Assembly (NCBI GenBank): GCA_950022655.1
Contig: OX465580.1
Coordinates: 102,132,797-102,196,796 of the forward strand
Source of the DNA: Alentia gelatinosa
Lineage: Eukaryota; Annelida; Polychaeta; Phyllodocida; Polynoidae
Reading direction: 5' to 3'
Length of the DNA: 64,000 nt
How positions within the stretch are numbered: the first letter of the stretch is position 1; every line of letters starts with the position of its first letter. Both the position numbers and the translations under genes were made by a program. The notes below the pieces were generated by a model. The model was not told the DNA's origin. It did not search any database and worked only from the letters and a program-made list of their open reading frames with translations. Positions 40,376 to 52,608 of this stretch are shown here, piece by piece.

Positions 40376-43342
40376 GAAACTTGGGCAGTTGTTTGAGTTG
40401 TACTTAACTACTTCACTTTGGATTTTAGGAAAAACTGAATTTTACCCTCTTGTATTAACGTTGCATATAGAAATAAGGCACCTTATATGAGCGTATCTTA
40501 TGATACTCTCATATTGAAAACCGCAATATTGTGTACTTAAAAATGTACTAGGTATTCCTAGTAAAAATTTCACGTTTCATTCTTTCCTTATGTAATACGT
40601 TTTGGTAAATACTCTGTGCACTAGACCTTAGGTTGTTCCATAGACCATGGTTGACCAATGATAGGTCAAAATTGAGATTCAAACTACATTCTGCATATGT
40701 ATCTTTGTGAGATGATACTCATCAAGCAAACGACCTTTCTTTCTAAGATTCCCAATGGTTGGAGATTGGCATCAGTCCTGAGCACGCCCACACGACAGCG
40801 AAGGTCAATCAAAAGAGAATCGGTAAGAAAAACACCCACACGCAGACTAAACCGCGGTGTGTCCAGTATCTTTTTCAAAAAGAGAATGAAGATAAAATTA
40901 CCAATTTGGACAAAGGTGGAACGGTCATATGTCTCTTCTGCACGCACTAAACCGACCCATCAAAAGATGTGTTATGCTTGCTTGTGTCACCATTTGCCGT
41001 GGACTGCAATTATAGCTGCTGCTCTAATAGAGAAGGCAAACGGCAGAAACAAGGCTTTGGGTCAGTTGATTAGTGGTCAGAGAGGTAGGTTCTATCTCTC
41101 ATCACCTGCTACCATCGGGGTGTGTGTCAAAGGTGTTATTAAACTGCCACTACCTCCCACCCGGCAGCGCCAATACAACAAGTCCCACCAGCACCTCGCT
41201 CCCCTCACAGTCACCATGTCCATACTCTATCTTTACTGAAATGCTATTCACATTTTCAACCAGTGTAGACCCAATAACCCATTGCAGATTCTTCGTATGT
41301 ATATATTGAGTTTCTAAACCATAAGCGTAATCCCGTCCCCTGACACTTTTCCCCAGCTAATCCAACTTCTATAGCACCTGAACCCCTATATTCTCCATCT
41401 TGATCTCACATGACCTTGGGTATTGCTACACCCACGTTCCTATAATTACAAGCCTGTTAATCTTTCTGGATTCCCTTTATGAATTCAATGAGATCCATGC
41501 AAATATATTGTAGTCATTGTCTTCTGTAATCAGTTATAGATAAAAGCCAGCATTAATGATTGGGAGTTGTAATGACATAACATAAAATGCACCATTATGG
41601 ATGCATTTAGCATCATCCCGATACCAGTCCCATAGATTATCCTTCCTCAATTCGGGTTCAGCGGAAATCTCGTGCGTCTATGTATGTGTACCACCCCAAG
41701 CTCTAGGGGAATGGGGTTATTTAGTCTGTCAAATCAGCTATGTAAGCATGAGGCTTGCCCTGAGAAATACACCCGATACGGGAAGCAGGAAGGACGGCCA
41801 ATGCCCGGAGAGGGCCAGTGACTGTTCCCGGGCCCCTGGCCCGAGGGCCCTCAATTAGACAGCCCGGGACACAGCCTCAGGGGACTTCCGTCGACTCAGG
41901 AATGCAGCCAGCCTCTTTGCAGCTCTAGACCCGAGAAAATGTTGAGCCAATTAGAAACAATGTCTCAAATGGGTCAGGTTAATACGCATTTCCTTTTCCC
42001 TGTGCATTCTACAAATCTAATGCAGGTAACTGAACTTTGCTTCAATCCATTGTTCTGACCATTTTTGCGGCTTAGGCTATGCTTGACCGGTCTGCAGTAG
42101 ATTTCTCCACATAGTGACATGTAATGTAATCTCGCTATCTACCTGTTTTTTTATCTAAAGGAATTACAGAAAGCCAGAATTAATGCCAGAAATACATTTG
42201 CAAAAGGGTACATGATAGGTTAAGGGTTAGGTGTTCTGTGCAGCATTTGAAAGATTCTAGACTGAGGTTAGTCATATAGGAACCATATGGCAAGCTTCAA
42301 TACCTCCCTATCAGAAGGTCATAGATAAGATTTCCTTAATGGTAGCTAATAACAGGACAGAGGGGACTACTAGAATATGCGCACAACTCCTCAGATCTCC
42401 CAGCCTTCAAACGCAGCCAAGTTTCCGCCACGGTGATTATGAGCGAAGTATGTAACCGCTACAACTGGCCTGTATACAGGTTCTATCACAAACCCTAGTG
42501 GGACGCTGGACAACTGCGCAGTACACCTCGAACAATGGTAGTGCGTCGGGGCAGAAAGCAAGTCGCATGTTGATGAACGATGTAGTCTGGTATGATAAAC
42601 AAAATGGCGACTCTCGAGGGACGCCAGCTTCCTTTGATACCCCACCTAGCGGACAATAGGCCGAACGATGAGTGAATAAGCTCGGCTGGCTGATGACCTG
42701 GTGTACAGACTTTTAGAACTCAATCTAGCCATGAATTAACAATATGACAGAAGGTTCGGCAAACCGCCATCCTACGTATCAAATTCAGCACGATGATACG
42801 TCATGACATCATGTGACGTAATCACCTACGTAGTAACCATGACGTCTTTTGTTGTGTCCAGTGCTGGTCAGCTGGGTGTGGGGGCTCATTACAAGACTGT
42901 ATGATAACAACGCGAAAATAATTGCTACTTCTGGGAGCCATCGATGAGGTGTGAAACGCGGCGCGGCCAGTGTTTGACATTGTTATTGATAAATAATAGA
43001 TTGGGTCATACTTAGTAATGAGTTGTGTAACGGCATGTTTATTAGGACCGAGGATAATCAACCAGTACTGCAAGAACTATGTCAGATTGTACAAGAAGTG
43101 ATACGCAAATAGAGATGTATATAATACACGTTCACTGTATTGATACAATGGTGCATTTCCACATCCTACTTGAGTATGATATATTATTATATCACATGTA
43201 TCAATCAAGAGGCGCAAACAAATCTATTCTACCCAGAATAGAAACAGTTCAACAGATATGCAAAAGGTTCATAAGTCAAAAATCGATAAATCGGAAAGTG
43301 CCCTAGGTATACTATATTACTTTAATGTTTACTACTCGTATA
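40376..43342. other. Intergenic sequence, no gene seen
   Basis: The longest frame, 180 codons at 40697-41239, is overlapped by frames on both strands, has no domain, and includes degenerate repeats of a CACACG-type motif. I reject it as a gene. Four CRE-like sites are packed at 42797-42846 (TACGTCA, TGACATCA, TGACGTAA, TGACGTC). Confidence 0.45.
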
Positions 43343-43373
43343 TCAAAAATCACAGATTTATAGTGATTTTTGA
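43343..43373. repeat. Perfect 11-bp hairpin
   Basis: TCAAAAATCAC at 43343-43353 pairs perfectly with GTGATTTTTGA at 43363-43373 across a 9-base AT loop. It lies inside an AT-rich frame of 101 codons that I do not regard as coding. Confidence 0.7.
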
Positions 43374-43568
43374 AAGATATAAATGTAATCACAGTGACAT
43401 TAATGTTATATATCTAGATGTATTGATTTATAGATCCACAAATTACGATAACTATATAAGATATCAATTGGCATCGTGCGATTCATTCTGCAGTACAGAT
43501 AATTCATGGAAGCTCTACCAACGCCAGAAGTTGAATGACAAAGATATGCACATCTATGATTGACTGAT

Positions 43569-43630
43569 TTCACTTCGAACCCGGGACTTCAAAGGGTATT
43601 CCGATGCCTCAGACACGGTAGGCAGGTGAA
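43569..43630 (-). repeat. tRNA-derived SINE fragment, minus strand
   Basis: On the minus strand a B-box-like GGGTTCGAAG preceded by GTCCC, with GAGGCATCGGAATACCC about 20 bases upstream, resembles the anticodon and T arms of tRNA-derived SINEs. The T stem does not close, so this is not a functional tRNA. No clear A box or tail can be defined. Confidence 0.35.
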
Positions 43631-43956
43631 TATTAACCTTGCATGTTCCAGGTCAGAGTTTCCCATTCAGGATTTTCAGATTGAGCACACACCACTCAAA
43701 CCAGGCATCGGCCACTGGTGGTCACTCCTATTCTCTTGATGAGTTCACTGAGCGGTGGTCAGTATATACAAACAGTGAAAGGCCAATGATCCGCCTCCTC
43801 TTTTCAGTCCGGATCAAAGACATGAAAGGTGCTGCCGCCCTATATGGTGCAGCTTTCACCTGTATTCAGCTGCATTTTCACCTGTCGCATGGCATGAGAG
43901 CGAGGGGAGTTTTGTGTGCTTTTCCCCTAAATTGATATAATTTCCCTCTCCTGCAG

Positions 43957-44101
43957 GCAGTGATTGCTCGACTGGACAGGGGTCAGCTTTTTCCAGTGGA
44001 CTGGCCTGCCATTGGAACTGACCACTCGTCCGGTCAGTCTTCTATCGTGTGGACCTGGTTTGTGAACGATGTGGTATCTGTAGATTTGCTAGAGTCTTCA
44101 G
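43957..44101 (+). CDS. Candidate internal coding exon, unknown gene
   Basis: A strong 3' splice site (pyrimidine-rich tract ending CTCCTGCAG at 43956) and a strong 5' splice site (CAG|GTGAGA at 44101/44102) flank 145 nt. Only one of the three forward frames is open across it, giving 48 codons with phase 0 in and one base left over. The peptide includes PVDWPAIGTD and IVWTWFVND. I recognise no family. Upstream, a 98-codon frame ends at 43935 in what would be intron. No partner exon with matching phase could be identified, so this is either one exon of an unseen gene or a chance match. Confidence 0.3.
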
Positions 44102-45523
44102 GTGAGAATTATTCCTAGATATTCATCAATTTCATCTCTTGAATTTGTTCTAACCATCAGAAGATAAAATGTAAGACAGAATATTATAACGGAACGCAAC
44201 GAGGAGTTTGCTAGTGTTGGTTATGCTACGCATTGGGTTCATATAATAATTTCACGAAGGGAAGCCAAGTCAAAATACATAACATTACCTAATAAGTGCA
44301 ATAGTAAACAATAGAGTACCAGAGTGGCATTCAGAATTGTTTACACGCCATCTATCTAATAAGAAAGATCATTGAAATAGAGAACTACAGTTCGCCATGT
44401 TGTCATCTTGCCGAATGCATGTTGCCAGTGTGCGAGCATGTCAATGGCAGTGGAAGCAGTGTGTGTTATTCAGTCAGCTTGTTGATAGAAAATATTTCTC
44501 TATTTTTTTTATTTAAAAAACTTTTAAGACATATAATATACGTCTATAGGTAGACGCTCTTCCTTATCGTTGTCCTTTATAACAAAGGCTACATACATGG
44601 CGATCGGAAAAACAGGGTTGTGACCTTCTTTTGCATATGCTGATTGGCTAATATTTCATGACGTCACGAAGCAGGAATATGCCATGCAGATGGCATACAG
44701 TGAATACTATGTCACGTATGTGCCATACATTCTCATTGAGGTTATGGTCATTACTATTAGGGTAGCATGTTGCCAGCCAACTGTTTAGCGGGGAGCCTAG
44801 AGACTGAAGCCAGTCTAGTCTGGTCTGGTCGGGGCCATCGACGTTGGGTCAGTGCTATGGACGTCGTCCTCCACTCTCACCTCTCCAGCCCCACCCTCCC
44901 ACCTCCACCCTCCATCCCAATTTCTGCGGGATCCTTTCAGGAGCAATGTTTCTGCCTCATAAGCCCAATCTGTTTGTGCGGGGCGGCGGCCCGTGTGAAA
45001 ACCGAATAATACTGACCGGCACGAAAATGTCATGAACCCAGCGCCGACTCAGCTCTGGTCAAACTGCCCTCTGCCCTCCTCTCGGTGCTCAAGCCCCACG
45101 GCCCCGACTGTAAATTCTCTACGGATAGTTTCTGATTAGAAATAAGTATTGAAACAGCAATTACTATGTACATAACAACACAACATATGAACAGGTCACT
45201 TGTGATTTGATCTCAAAAGCAAAAGATTAGAGCAGGAGCCAATCCTATAGTAACGACCATAGTAACCCACACTGGCAAATTCATTGAAAACGCAGATCTT
45301 TTCCATTAAATATCGCAGTAAAAGGGAATTTACCGCAGGAAGAGATTACTTTTGTTCTAAGTTTCTCCTAACAAAATAGATGACAGATTAGAAGATCCAT
45401 GATCAAGTACATGTTTGAAAATAACTATAATGTGATTCCTGAATAAAATGGAAGAACAAAAACACACAATAATTGCTATTAGAAATTTATATGAAGCACA
45501 ATTTTACAGTTTCTTGGACGGTC
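44102..45523. other. Intergenic or intronic sequence
   Basis: If the 43957-44101 exon is real this would be intron. It holds TTTGCATA (44630-44637), a reverse CCAAT box (ATTGG, 44643-44647) and a full CRE, TGACGTCA (44659-44666), within 37 bp, as in compact promoters. An 8-bp inverted repeat (TATGCCAT/ATGGCATA) follows. The overlapping frames at 44767-45035 show no domain. Confidence 0.4.
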
Positions 45524-45590
45524 TGGCACAGTCGGTAACATTCTGCCTGCACAGTCCAGGAGTCTAGGCTATGTCGTTCCGCTTCAATAT
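45524..45590 (+). repeat. tRNA-derived SINE head, degenerate
   Basis: An exact match to the polymerase III A box consensus (tggcacagtcgg, 45524-45535) lies inside a tRNA-like D-arm context. The expected B box about 35 bases later is badly decayed. It suits an old SINE better than a tRNA gene. Confidence 0.35.
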
Positions 45591-46200
45591 TTTCCTATTG
45601 GCCCCATCTCATACCTTCGATCTTACATTATGGTGATTTTAGGTCATTTACGGTAGGCACACGGAGGTGCGGACAGGTCGGTCGTCGTGGACAGGTGCGT
45701 GCTGGACACAGTGGACAATGGTCAGTCTGTATATCAATCGAGGTGCAACTCACACCCGTGAACCCAAGCCAGATTGACCACCCCATGCATGATCACGTCA
45801 CATGCGTGTTCTCACTGACTGCTTCCTGCACCTGTTGACATGCCCACATGCTTTGTATGATCCAAAAATACCAATTGTGATAACAAAGAGAAGGGTGCAA
45901 TGCTTTTCAACCCACATTAAGAATGTACATAACTAAATCCATCTCAAGAACTTTCTTTCCAAGTCTCGAAATATTCTGTTCTGTGCAGTAATATTCGTTG
46001 GTCAAACCATATCTAATTAGAGAATATGAACAACTTGTCCTGAAGTACTAGACCTTCTTCAAATTTGTCTTCTACAGGTTACTTTACGAGAGTACTATAG
46101 AAGGGTTCTTTTGAACAACATAATCTCACAGTTTTTCAGGTCTTATTTAAGTATCTAGATGTACTTTAGATTTTACTTAAAAGCCGAACCCACCGGGCTG
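45591..46200. other. Intergenic sequence, no gene seen
   Basis: A short GGTCA/TGACC-containing islet at 45640-45840, then AT-rich sequence. No open frame of note. Confidence 0.5.
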
Positions 46201-46279
46201 CCGATGCACACCGACGCACCTTACGACGTGCTCTACGATGCGTAATTGTATTGAATTGAATGTGCGTCGGGTGCATCGG
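46201..46279. repeat. Inverted repeat, ~19-bp arms
   Basis: CCGATGCACACCGACGCAC at 46201-46219 is complementary, with one unpaired base, to 46262-46279. The 42-bp loop contains a third related ACGATGCG motif. It could be the core of a small foldback element; outer boundaries are unclear. Confidence 0.6.
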
Positions 46280-47150
46280 GATGTCTAAAATCTGCGTCGG
46301 CCTTGGTGTATACTAACCAGCTTACATCTCTGGCATTCTAGATGTATTTTGCCTCAACATTTTGGCTTCTGCCTCAGAAATGTATATCGCAAAAAATAAA
46401 CGCTTTGTTTTGTAATGAAGAATGATAGTGTCTTTGGAATGAATATACAGAAATATAGTGACTGTCGCTGGAGAACGTGAGGGATGGCGAGGTGGGGAGA
46501 GAATAGAGGGGGCTGACTGGCCATTTAACTCAGTTCCAGACATGGCGGCGTCGCGGTGAATGGAAAATGAAACCAGAACCAGAATGCATCGGGCGGAGGA
46601 GTGTTGACATAAACACAGTTATTATTGTCCAGGCGCCCCTTGTCCCGCAAGCGTCTGCAGCCACGACACCAAGCCTCTAGCCGTCGCCGCCCGCTGCCCA
46701 CCACTGCCCACCACCAGCTAACGTTTCGCCATGTTGACGTCTACCCTTGACACGCTATGCAACAGTTCCGGTCATTCATTCAGACAGAGCGCCACCGCGG
46801 CACCGGGGCCTTATTTACTTTGTTTTATACGCGTGTGCGGGCCGGGTGAGAATGCCTGTATTCCGGAAATAGAGTATAAGTGACTTGTATACTCTAGCCT
46901 ACATTTATCAAACAAATATGTCCGAGTAGGTCTATTGATGATACCTATGATGATCACCGAATTAGCCAAATTCACATGAGTGATTAATTAGGTGTGCCAT
47001 ATAGTTATGAATTATGATGACATATGAAAAATATATTGGGTTTTGTATATTGTGCACATCATCCTAAATTTATCATGGTTTTCAGGTAAAGGGTAGACAT
47101 ATAATCGTGTAGAAAATGCTTGTGGCCCGTAATACAACAAAGGTGAGTAA
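46280..47150. other. Intergenic sequence with a CpG-rich block
   Basis: 46540-46850 is GC- and CpG-rich with no long frame and could be a promoter or CpG-rich regulatory segment (inference). The flanks are AT-rich. No gene is supported. Confidence 0.45.
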
Positions 47151-47432
47151 GGCCTGGCGTCCACCTACTACGATATGGCTCCGATATGGTCTACGATATA
47201 CCTCCCGATAAAAAAACAAAATCACGTCGGAAGGTCACCTAAAATCGGGGCAGTTGACCACGGTTCTACGATTAGGCACCGAAAAATATCCATTAAGATG
47301 CATGGTTGATTGGCATGTCTAGACATATGTCTACGATTTTGAACCTTCCCGATATGTCTCCGATATTTACTTTTTGTATCGGTGCCATATCGGGAGATCT
47401 AAATTTCCATCGTAGTAGGTGGACGCCAGGCC
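47151..47432. mobile_element. MITE, 282 bp with perfect 24-bp terminal inverted repeats
   Basis: Left end 47151-47174 begins GGCCTGGCGTCCACCTACTA and right end 47409-47432 is its perfect reverse complement. The interior carries several short repeats of the type CGATATGGCTCCGATATGG on both strands, so the inverted similarity reaches further inward. No transposase is present, so it would be non-autonomous. The target duplication is unclear (AA/TA-rich flanks). The open frames at 47293-47512 on both strands are artefacts of the element. Confidence 0.85.
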
Positions 47433-50400
47433 ATACAAATAGGCGCCCTGGGATGTATATGAAACCATACCCATTATTGCATTGCATTGTCACCCTAGCG
47501 TTATATTTGTAGTGAGACTAGGCCTACATCTGTTATCAAACGGTCATTTGAATATACATACATTGTGTATACATCTTCTTATTGCTTATCCATCGATTAC
47601 GGGGTCTCCGCACTAAATATATAGGGACTGTGTAATTCGTAGGGCGGAGATTACGGGTTGTGGTAATATCCGGGAGAATACAAGAAAAAGGTCCCTTGTG
47701 TACAAGTAGTGCGTAAGAAGATCGGCGTTTTTTTTTTTTTACTTTCCTTTGATGATTTAATTTTTCAATACTGATTGATAAATACAATATTGACTGCTTT
47801 CAGATAAAAGCGGTAGCATTCTCCTCGGACTGTACTATAAGTAGTATCCTCGCATTCGTTCGGATAATACTATGCGTCCAGTCCTCCGAGATTACGGCCG
47901 TTTGTATCTGAAGCGAGTTAATATTGTTTATGTATCTTAAGAAATAATGTTTTTCAGAATATATGATTAATCTTTGATTCAGAACAGTCACTGTCACTGC
48001 CATACCAATAACGGTTGCTACAATGTTTTTAGAGTCTCAAAGATTTTAAAAGAAATCCACTCTTCCTGTTGGCCGCTGCTTCTAGCCTATATTCCTGCCT
48101 AATTTCTATACCTCCATCTTGAAGTATGTCTGTCGGTAGTGGTTACCTAAGGTTATCCGTGCAGAAGCCCACCTGACCAAACAAATACCGGCGTGTCCTC
48201 TTCTTACCGTCTCGTGGATCAGAGACCTCCCGGCGGACACAGCCGTCATCCCGACTGTACTCTGACACCCGCCGGCTCTCCACAATGACGACAAGCTTGT
48301 TGTCGTAATTACCCAACAAAAGACCTAGTCCACAACGTAAGAGCAACTTAAAACTGTCCCAATTTGGACAAGCCAGCATTCTGCAATTTGTCCAGCTTCT
48401 AACAGGTGCCTATTGTACACATTTCGTAAACATGGACAGAAGAGGGGTGAATAAGAGCGGGGGATGTTCAAGGGGCTGGGACTGGTGTCAGTGACTTTTA
48501 TTCTCCAGGTTGATGACAGGGCGTGTGTGAGGAGTGACCATACCCCATACTGGTCACCAACATGGAAACACACTAAACATAACTTAATGCCATGTAACGA
48601 GGACGCCAGAGACGAATCTCGACAGTCTGGGGCCGGTATAAATTGAATAATTTATACCGGTAAAGGTACAGGGTACAAGGAGACCTCCTATATGGGTTAT
48701 CGTTTAATGATATTCAAGCTCGTTCACTAAGCTTTTCTGACTGGTCATATAGATATCAGTAAGATCTCTGGAGCTAAAGTAGAAACCAACAGGTTTTGGT
48801 CCTATCGTTCTCCACGAGTTTGATGCGGTGTGTTATGAACGAGGCAACAGCCGAGTGAATATCACATAGCATTCAAACGAGTTGGAGAATAACTTCTTTG
48901 ACCAAATGAGTTGCTTTTTATATTTATCTCACCCCTGTACACACTAAAAGAATGGACAACACACATGATATAGACCATGGAGAACGGACTGCAATACTTG
49001 TAGGGGCATGGAGAGCGAGTTCCCAATGTTAAGCCTATGGACATTTATTCCAGGGGTGAAATAAAAGCTGGTACTCTCGTCTTGTCTCAAAGTACGTGAA
49101 TCATATCACACAGGATCGTCTTAATCCGTGTATCAAATCGCTTTATATGGCCGGAATATATGGTAGGAAATCGTAGCTGCAAGTCATGATTCAAGTGTGG
49201 ATCATGATACCCCACTTTATCAACTGACAGGTGAACCTTTATGAATGCGAGAAGTGACGATAATTAGTTGGAATTATGACCCTCATATAGTTTTAACTAG
49301 CGGATTTATTGCTTGTATGAGCTTTGGACCTGACTCTTGCCGAAGAAATGCTAGCTATATTGTTGTGAATCACTATCGGATTTGTGCAAAAACACTATAT
49401 ACACATATACAGAGTTGGCAAAATACTTTCATACTTCTGTTTTATATATTCAAATAGCATAGAATGAAGTAACCGACTCCTAACCGACCGTTGGAAAAAA
49501 AGACATAAATAATAAAACATCAGAAATTCTGCACATAATACTGAATATAAAAAAACATGATAAAACCAATACCCAAGTCTCTGAACTACTTTCAGTATAT
49601 CAATTGAGAGTAATCCATTAATCACCTGCAGAGTATTACTTTGTCCCAGGCAAGAACCTCCCCAGCACAGACACACCTTCCCAACCTTTGATCAGATGTC
49701 TATTGAAATAACAAAACACCAGACCTCTGCCTTGTATTCACTAATTGATAACTGGACTCGTATATAGTCTAAAAAGTAATTGCTGGGTGGATTAGTTAAC
49801 TATATGCTCCCACCTGTAGGGGTTTATAATAGGGCTACCTCAGGGTCGGGTTGTTGATACATCCTGTGTGGGCTCTACTTACCACCAGCTGTGCGTTCTT
49901 AAGAGTGGAATTACTAATTAAGTTGGCGTTTTGCACTAATGAGTGATTAGAGACAGACGGATGGGTGGGCGACACATATGCAGATCAACTCTCAAAAGGA
50001 AGGGAAACAATGGCGCTGGTGTGCCGCTTGTTAGCAACGTACGGTGCACGATACGTGGGATGTACAAGACAATGGCTGGACACTAGCACTTGAGCTGGTT
50101 GCGGTCTTTTTGATGTCTTTGACATTTTGTCTGCATTGGTGAGGGTCAAAGTTTGAGGGATTTATAGTGCTCGGAGGGTCACTATCCCCCTGACCTTCGC
50201 CGATACCGTCTGTCTCAGTGTCTGGGTCGATTAATCCGTAAATGATCCCTAATTAGACTAGTATATAAATATTTAATCAGCACTGTCTGTCAAAATGGAG
50301 GAAGTCAATAATAGTGTTATGGCGCCAAATTCATTTTAGATCTAACCTTTTAAAAAATCGTCTTCCCCATAAATTCATTTTATATAATCTGCATCCATCT

Positions 50401-50597
50401 CTTATTACCAGAAGGCACAATGTATGTATGTCGAGAGGATTATGACTTTAAGCAGGGTGACTTTAAGCATTGTACTTAATTACACACTCACACACATATA
50501 TATATATGTGTGTAATGTATGTCCATGTATGTATTTTTTGTTTATATTATATAAGATATGTGTATATATAATTATGGATACATATATATACATACAT

Positions 50598-50601
<4 letters not shown>
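47433..50601. other. Intergenic sequence, no gene seen
   Basis: Short overlapping frames only. A GC-richer block at 48110-48620 has frames on both strands without a domain. Homeodomain-type sites (CTAATTAAG, GTGATTAG, GATTAATC) cluster at 49905-49960 and near 50228. Confidence 0.5.
48633..48660. repeat. Perfect 12-bp hairpin with 4-base loop
   Basis: CCGGTATAAATT at 48633-48644 and AATTTATACCGG at 48649-48660 are exact complements around GAAT. No U-tract or other context explains it. Confidence 0.7.

Positions 50602-50674
<73 letters not shown>
50602..50674. repeat. (TA)n microsatellite
   Basis: 73 bp of TA repeat preceded by CATA/TATG-rich sequence. The open frames across it on both strands are repeat artefacts. 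Confidence 0.95.
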
Positions 50675-50677
<3 letters not shown>

Positions 50678-52373
50678 GATGAAAGGCATCACTAACATAT
50701 CCATTCTTTATCTATGATGGTAACATTGGAAAAGTGGTTTCTTGAAAGCCTAAATATGCATTTGACTGTAAAAAGGCAGGTTGTGTGTGCTACAAATATG
50801 CTTATAAAATAAGCAGCTTACATTTCTATCATGTTGTGTCATTGAACTAGATTATACACTATATTGAGTGGATATGTTATCCGCCTAGTTCCACTTCAAT
50901 GTAGGTAAAAGTGAAAAACAGTGGAAGAAGGGTAGTGAATGATTAAGCCGATACATGATACAAAAGAAGCATTAATTTAGAAAATAATCTGGTCTGCTTC
51001 CCTATCATTATTCATAAATAATGCGGCTTATCATTCAGGGAGGCAATGCGGGATGCATTGTGGACCACTACAGGTGGGCCATAGGTAACCCCAGTCTTAC
51101 CTGCCCACAACAAGCCTCTCCCATATGTTATCCAGGTATGACCACACCCACCTGATCCTCACCTGCATATTATCATACATAAGTCCCAAGTCAGCGATTG
51201 TTCCATGACCTTTATAATTGTACCATGCTGCCCACCCTCTACCTCCCCTTGGGAGAGTGTACTAGACAGGTATATGAGGGTCATGCTAGGCATTTCCTTT
51301 GGGTTGCTAAGTGACCTAACCGTCATCGAGGTGATCAACGGGTAGAGATTTTTGAACTGGTCAGTTAGAGCCCCCATAGGGCAACATTACGCCAAGCGAC
51401 CCGGGGAATGACAATAGCACGAACAGGCAGGGGATATGGGGAGGACAATGGGACGCCGGAGTATGGTGTCATGGAGGTAGGGGGTGATGGTAGGGGGCAT
51501 GGTGAAGAGACCAGAACCACGGTGATACAGACTGAGACGGAGAACCCCTACCTGTACTGACCACACCCTTAGGGTGAGAGGTGGGGTGGGCGAGTCCGGT
51601 GGGAGGGGTTGTGGCGCCCCCTCCCACTGCGCCAGCCCTGGAGACCGGGGGTAATCTATCTTACCCCACCAGCGGGGTAATCTCCAGCAATGGCCGTCAC
51701 CCCACCCAACCTTGTGAAGCATGCGATGCAACCGGAAACATTGTTAGCTCCGCGCCTCCATGTCTGGAGAGCTCCAGGCTGGATTGGGTACCGGTAGTGG
51801 TCAGTAGGGGCCAACACCCCTGCCCCGTTAACCCTGTCACCCCACTTCACCCTCTGTTGTACCCAGGTCACCCCAGACCCCAAATCAACTCCCTTCTTCC
51901 TGATTTATTGATCGCGTTCTTATCTTGTTCCATCTTCAACCGGGCGCGAAAAAAGGGGCGTGGAAAAAATCGGGTGAGATGTAACACCATGATTACTGCA
52001 AGACAAATGTCGTCTGCTTTTTGTAAGGCGTCAAAGGCCGGGTGTCCCGGGTGCCAGACGCCACAAAGACGCTTGACTCGTCATTTGTCTCCAGACCCCC
52101 AACCGCCTAACCAGGCGACATTATGAACACAACTCACAGGTTATCTATAATCATAAATATTTTATCGTGAAACATCCGACACATGAGGGACTGTAATTTC
52201 ATGTTGTTATGGCATCAGAGGTGGTTTTAAAGGGTTAATTGCTTTTCTGAAGAGATGCACGCGAACGAATAGTTTAAAGGGGGAAAATAACCCTAACTAT
52301 GTAGAAGAAAAAAATACATTATGTCGTTCTAAAATATGGCAGTGTGGTCACCCGTGTCTTTCATCTTCAAAAT
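50675..52373. other. Intergenic sequence upstream of the retroelement
   Basis: A GC-rich block at 51380-52130 contains a 181-codon frame (51581-52126) and 75-114-codon frames on the other strand. All are proline-rich and lack a domain. I regard them as composition-driven. Confidence 0.45.
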
Positions 52374-52377
52374 GAGT
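52374..52377. repeat. Target-site duplication, left copy (GAGT)
   Basis: GAGT directly abuts the 5' LTR and is repeated at 60139-60142 directly after the 3' LTR. Four bases is usual for Ty3/gypsy integrases. Confidence 0.9.
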
Positions 52378-52606
52378 TGTAACGGATCAGAGTTCGGCCT
52401 TATCGCCACCGCCTGGGTCCCTGCCGGGTGGAGGTGTATAGGCGGGGCTATGAATGATTGACAGCTTGGAGTCTTATCTGTTGACTTATGATTGGATGGT
52501 TGTAATAGGACCGGGGGTCGGTAAAGGATATAAGCAAGGTTGAAGGAAATAAAAAATCAGATTGTACGTGAAGTAGCTCGTGAGCGTTATTTATTGAGTA
52601 GTTATA
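52378..52606 (+). repeat. 5' LTR
   Basis: 229 bp. A TATA-like ATATAAG lies at 52528-52534 and AATAAA at 52548-52553, giving the expected promoter and polyadenylation signals. The LTR differs from the 3' copy at two transitions near LTR positions 12 and 111. The end is TA rather than the usual CA in both copies. Confidence 0.97.
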
Positions 52607-52608
52607 AT

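Noticed and set aside
40697..41239. 180-codon open frame
   Set aside because: Overlapped by other frames on both strands, basic low-similarity sequence, no domain and no transcript signals.
50424..50717. 97-codon frame over the second large TA tract
   Set aside because: Most of it is the translated microsatellite.
51581..52126. 181-codon proline-rich frame just upstream of the retroelement
   Set aside because: GC-rich block open on both strands, no domain, and it lies outside the LTR and target duplication, so it is not part of the element.
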